Below are positions 5,349 to 6,530 of a DNA stretch of 6,530 nucleotides, one piece after another. Origin of the DNA: Burkholderiaceae bacterium. Lineage in GTDB: Bacteria > Pseudomonadota > Gammaproteobacteria > Burkholderiales > Burkholderiaceae. A model generated the notes under the pieces. It did not search any database. It was given only the letters and a program-made list of their open reading frames with translations, and was not told the DNA's origin. Location: the NCBI GenBank assembly GCA_947461805.1, contig CANHMJ010000081.1, positions 1 through 6,530 of the forward strand, written 5' to 3'. The number at the start of each line of letters is the position of its first letter. The first letter of the stretch is position 1. A program made the translations under genes and the position numbers.

Positions 5349-6530
5349 CTATTTTTGACCATACATACTGGAAATCATTTTTTTGTAATCATCCAACTCA
5401 TTTGCAGGGGATGTTTTTAAAGCATGAATCGGTGCATGCATTAGCTTATTCGCCAAGGCTTGCGCCATCGTCGCCATCACATCCATTGGATCATCGCCCT
5501 TCGCTAAGCGCCGGCGGGCTTTTTCTAATTCAATTTGCTTAAACTGCTCGGTTGATTCTTGCAAAGACTGAATAATCGGCACGACGGTGCGGCGCTCAAG
5601 GGATTCATAAAACTCACTCACGCCCTGATCAATGATTGATTCTGCTTCCGTCACGGCTTGCAGGCGGCTCTCCTGTCCTGCTTGCACTACTTCGCCCAAA
5701 TCATCGACGGAATACAAGTAAACATCACGAATTGATTTGATCTCAGGCTCTACATCGCGTGGCACAGCCAAATCGATCAACACCATCGGCCGGCGATTGC
5801 GTGCCTTCAATGCGGTTTTAATCATGCCCATACCAATGATGGGTAAGGAGCTGGCAGTACACGAGACCACAATATCAAATTGATGCAATTGGCTTGGCAG
5901 GTCCTGTAATGCAAATACGTCGGTAGCGATGCCTTGCTGCGTAAACACAGCGGCTAATTCATGGCCCTTATCGAGGGTACGGTTAGAGATCGTAATTTGC
6001 TTGGGCTTACGGCTTGCAAAATGATTGGCGCACAGCTGAATCATTTCGCCAGCGCCAATAAAGAGTACTTTGCTATTGCCGATGTCGCCAAAAATACGCT
6101 CACTAAGCCTTACAGCGGCGCTAGCCATGGAGACCGATTGGCTTCCAATTTTTGTATTGCCCCGAACCGCTTTTGCAATCGAGAAGGTCTTATTAAAGAG
6201 CGGCTTTAGGTAGGATCCCAAGGTGCCTACTTCATCCGCATGCTGTACCGCTTGTTTCATCTGCCCCAGAATTTGGGTTTCACCCAGCACCATCGAATCC
6301 AGGCCGCAGCCCACTCGGAAGGCATGCTTTACTGCCATGTTTTCTTTGGCAGAGTAAATATAGGGCCTCAGCTCATGGTGGTGCATGTTTTTTTGTGCCA
6401 AAAGCCAATCAATCGCCTTTGCTTCCAAATGATTGTCGGTGTAATCCAAATCATTTGCTGCGCAATAAATTTCCATGCGATTACAAGTCGACAAAATCGC
6501 CACTTCAGGCGAGCTTGCTGCATTGGTACC
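5349..6530 (-). CDS. hemA: glutamyl-tRNA reductase, N-terminus beyond the window
   Basis: HemA reduces glutamyl-tRNA(Glu) with NADPH to glutamate-1-semialdehyde, the first committed step of C5 tetrapyrrole synthesis (heme, bacteriochlorophyll, cobalamin). The frame is open to the window edge: 393 residues are visible, starting GTNAASSPEVAILSTCNR. A GTG at 6503 can serve as a formal start but is an internal valine, because the catalytic STCNR motif follows at once and normally sits about 50 residues into the protein; roughly 35 residues are missing. The catalytic cysteine is visible residue 16. GLDSMVLGETQILGQ (77-91) is the conserved tRNA/substrate region, GAGEM (159-163) is the NADPH site, and a helical dimerisation domain follows from about 300 to the end. 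The stop is TAG at 5351-5349. It leads the dxs-bciB operon and should provide the tetrapyrrole flux those genes need. Confidence 0.96.
   Translation of the reverse strand, partial: GTNAASSPEVAILSTCNRMEIYCAANDLDYTDNHLEAKAIDWLLAQKNMHHHELRPYIYSAKENMAVKHAFRVGCGLDSMVLGETQILGQMKQAVQHADEVGTLGSYLKPLFNKTFSIAKAVRGNTKIGSQSVSMASAAVRLSERIFGDIGNSKVLFIGAGEMIQLCANHFASRKPKQITISNRTLDKGHELAAVFTQQGIATDVFALQDLPSQLHQFDIVVSCTASSLPIIGMGMIKTALKARNRRPMVLIDLAVPRDVEPEIKSIRDVYLYSVDDLGEVVQAGQESRLQAVTEAESIIDQGVSEFYESLERRTVVPIIQSLQESTEQFKQIELEKARRRLAKGDDPMDVMATMAQALANKLMHAPIHALKTSPANELDDYKKMISSMYGQK

Noticed and set aside
6501..6503. GTG as the start of hemA
   Set aside because: The frame is open upstream to the window edge, and the catalytic STCNR motif would be at residue 5, whereas the family places it about 50 residues in.

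Overview
The window looks like one edge of a bacterial photosynthesis gene cluster, most likely from an aerobic anoxygenic phototroph of the Betaproteobacteria (Burkholderiales, something like Polynucleobacter or Limnohabitans). The clues are a PpaA/AerR-type regulator and a BciB-type 8-vinyl reductase beside dxs and hemA, together with moderate GC content. The genus is an inference from gene content and general appearance; no ribosomal or marker gene is present to confirm it. Every gene I can support lies on the minus strand, so transcription runs from high to low coordinates.

Reading in the direction of transcription, the window opens inside hemA (glutamyl-tRNA reductase; its N-terminus lies beyond position 6530). 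After 15 bases comes dxs (1-deoxy-D-xylulose-5-phosphate synthase), which overlaps bciB (ferredoxin-dependent divinyl chlorophyllide 8-vinyl reductase) by 19 bases. This is a tight three-gene operon. A 222-base gap (2005-2226) follows; it carries paired dyads and a possible -10 element. Next is ppaA/aerR, a cobalamin-binding-fold photosynthesis regulator, and then a 72-base spacer almost filled by a long imperfect hairpin (956-1007). The housekeeping 16S rRNA pseudouridine synthase gene rsuA comes next and ends at a short candidate terminator. The last 230 bases (1-231) hold no complete gene, but a well-placed Shine-Dalgarno sequence and an ATG suggest that another minus-strand gene begins at position 34 and runs off the left edge.

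The genes fit one job. HemA makes the committed tetrapyrrole precursor, Dxs makes the committed isoprenoid precursor (phytyl or geranylgeranyl tail, carotenoids, quinones), and BciB reduces the 8-vinyl group of the (bacterio)chlorophyll ring. PpaA/AerR would tune photosynthesis gene expression, probably by acting on a PpsR/CrtJ repressor encoded elsewhere. RsuA is unrelated and may mark the border of the cluster.

I see no CRISPR array, tRNA, rRNA, insertion sequence or clearly unknown multi-gene system. The least explained elements are the hairpin at 956-1007 and the two spaced dyads upstream of ppaA.
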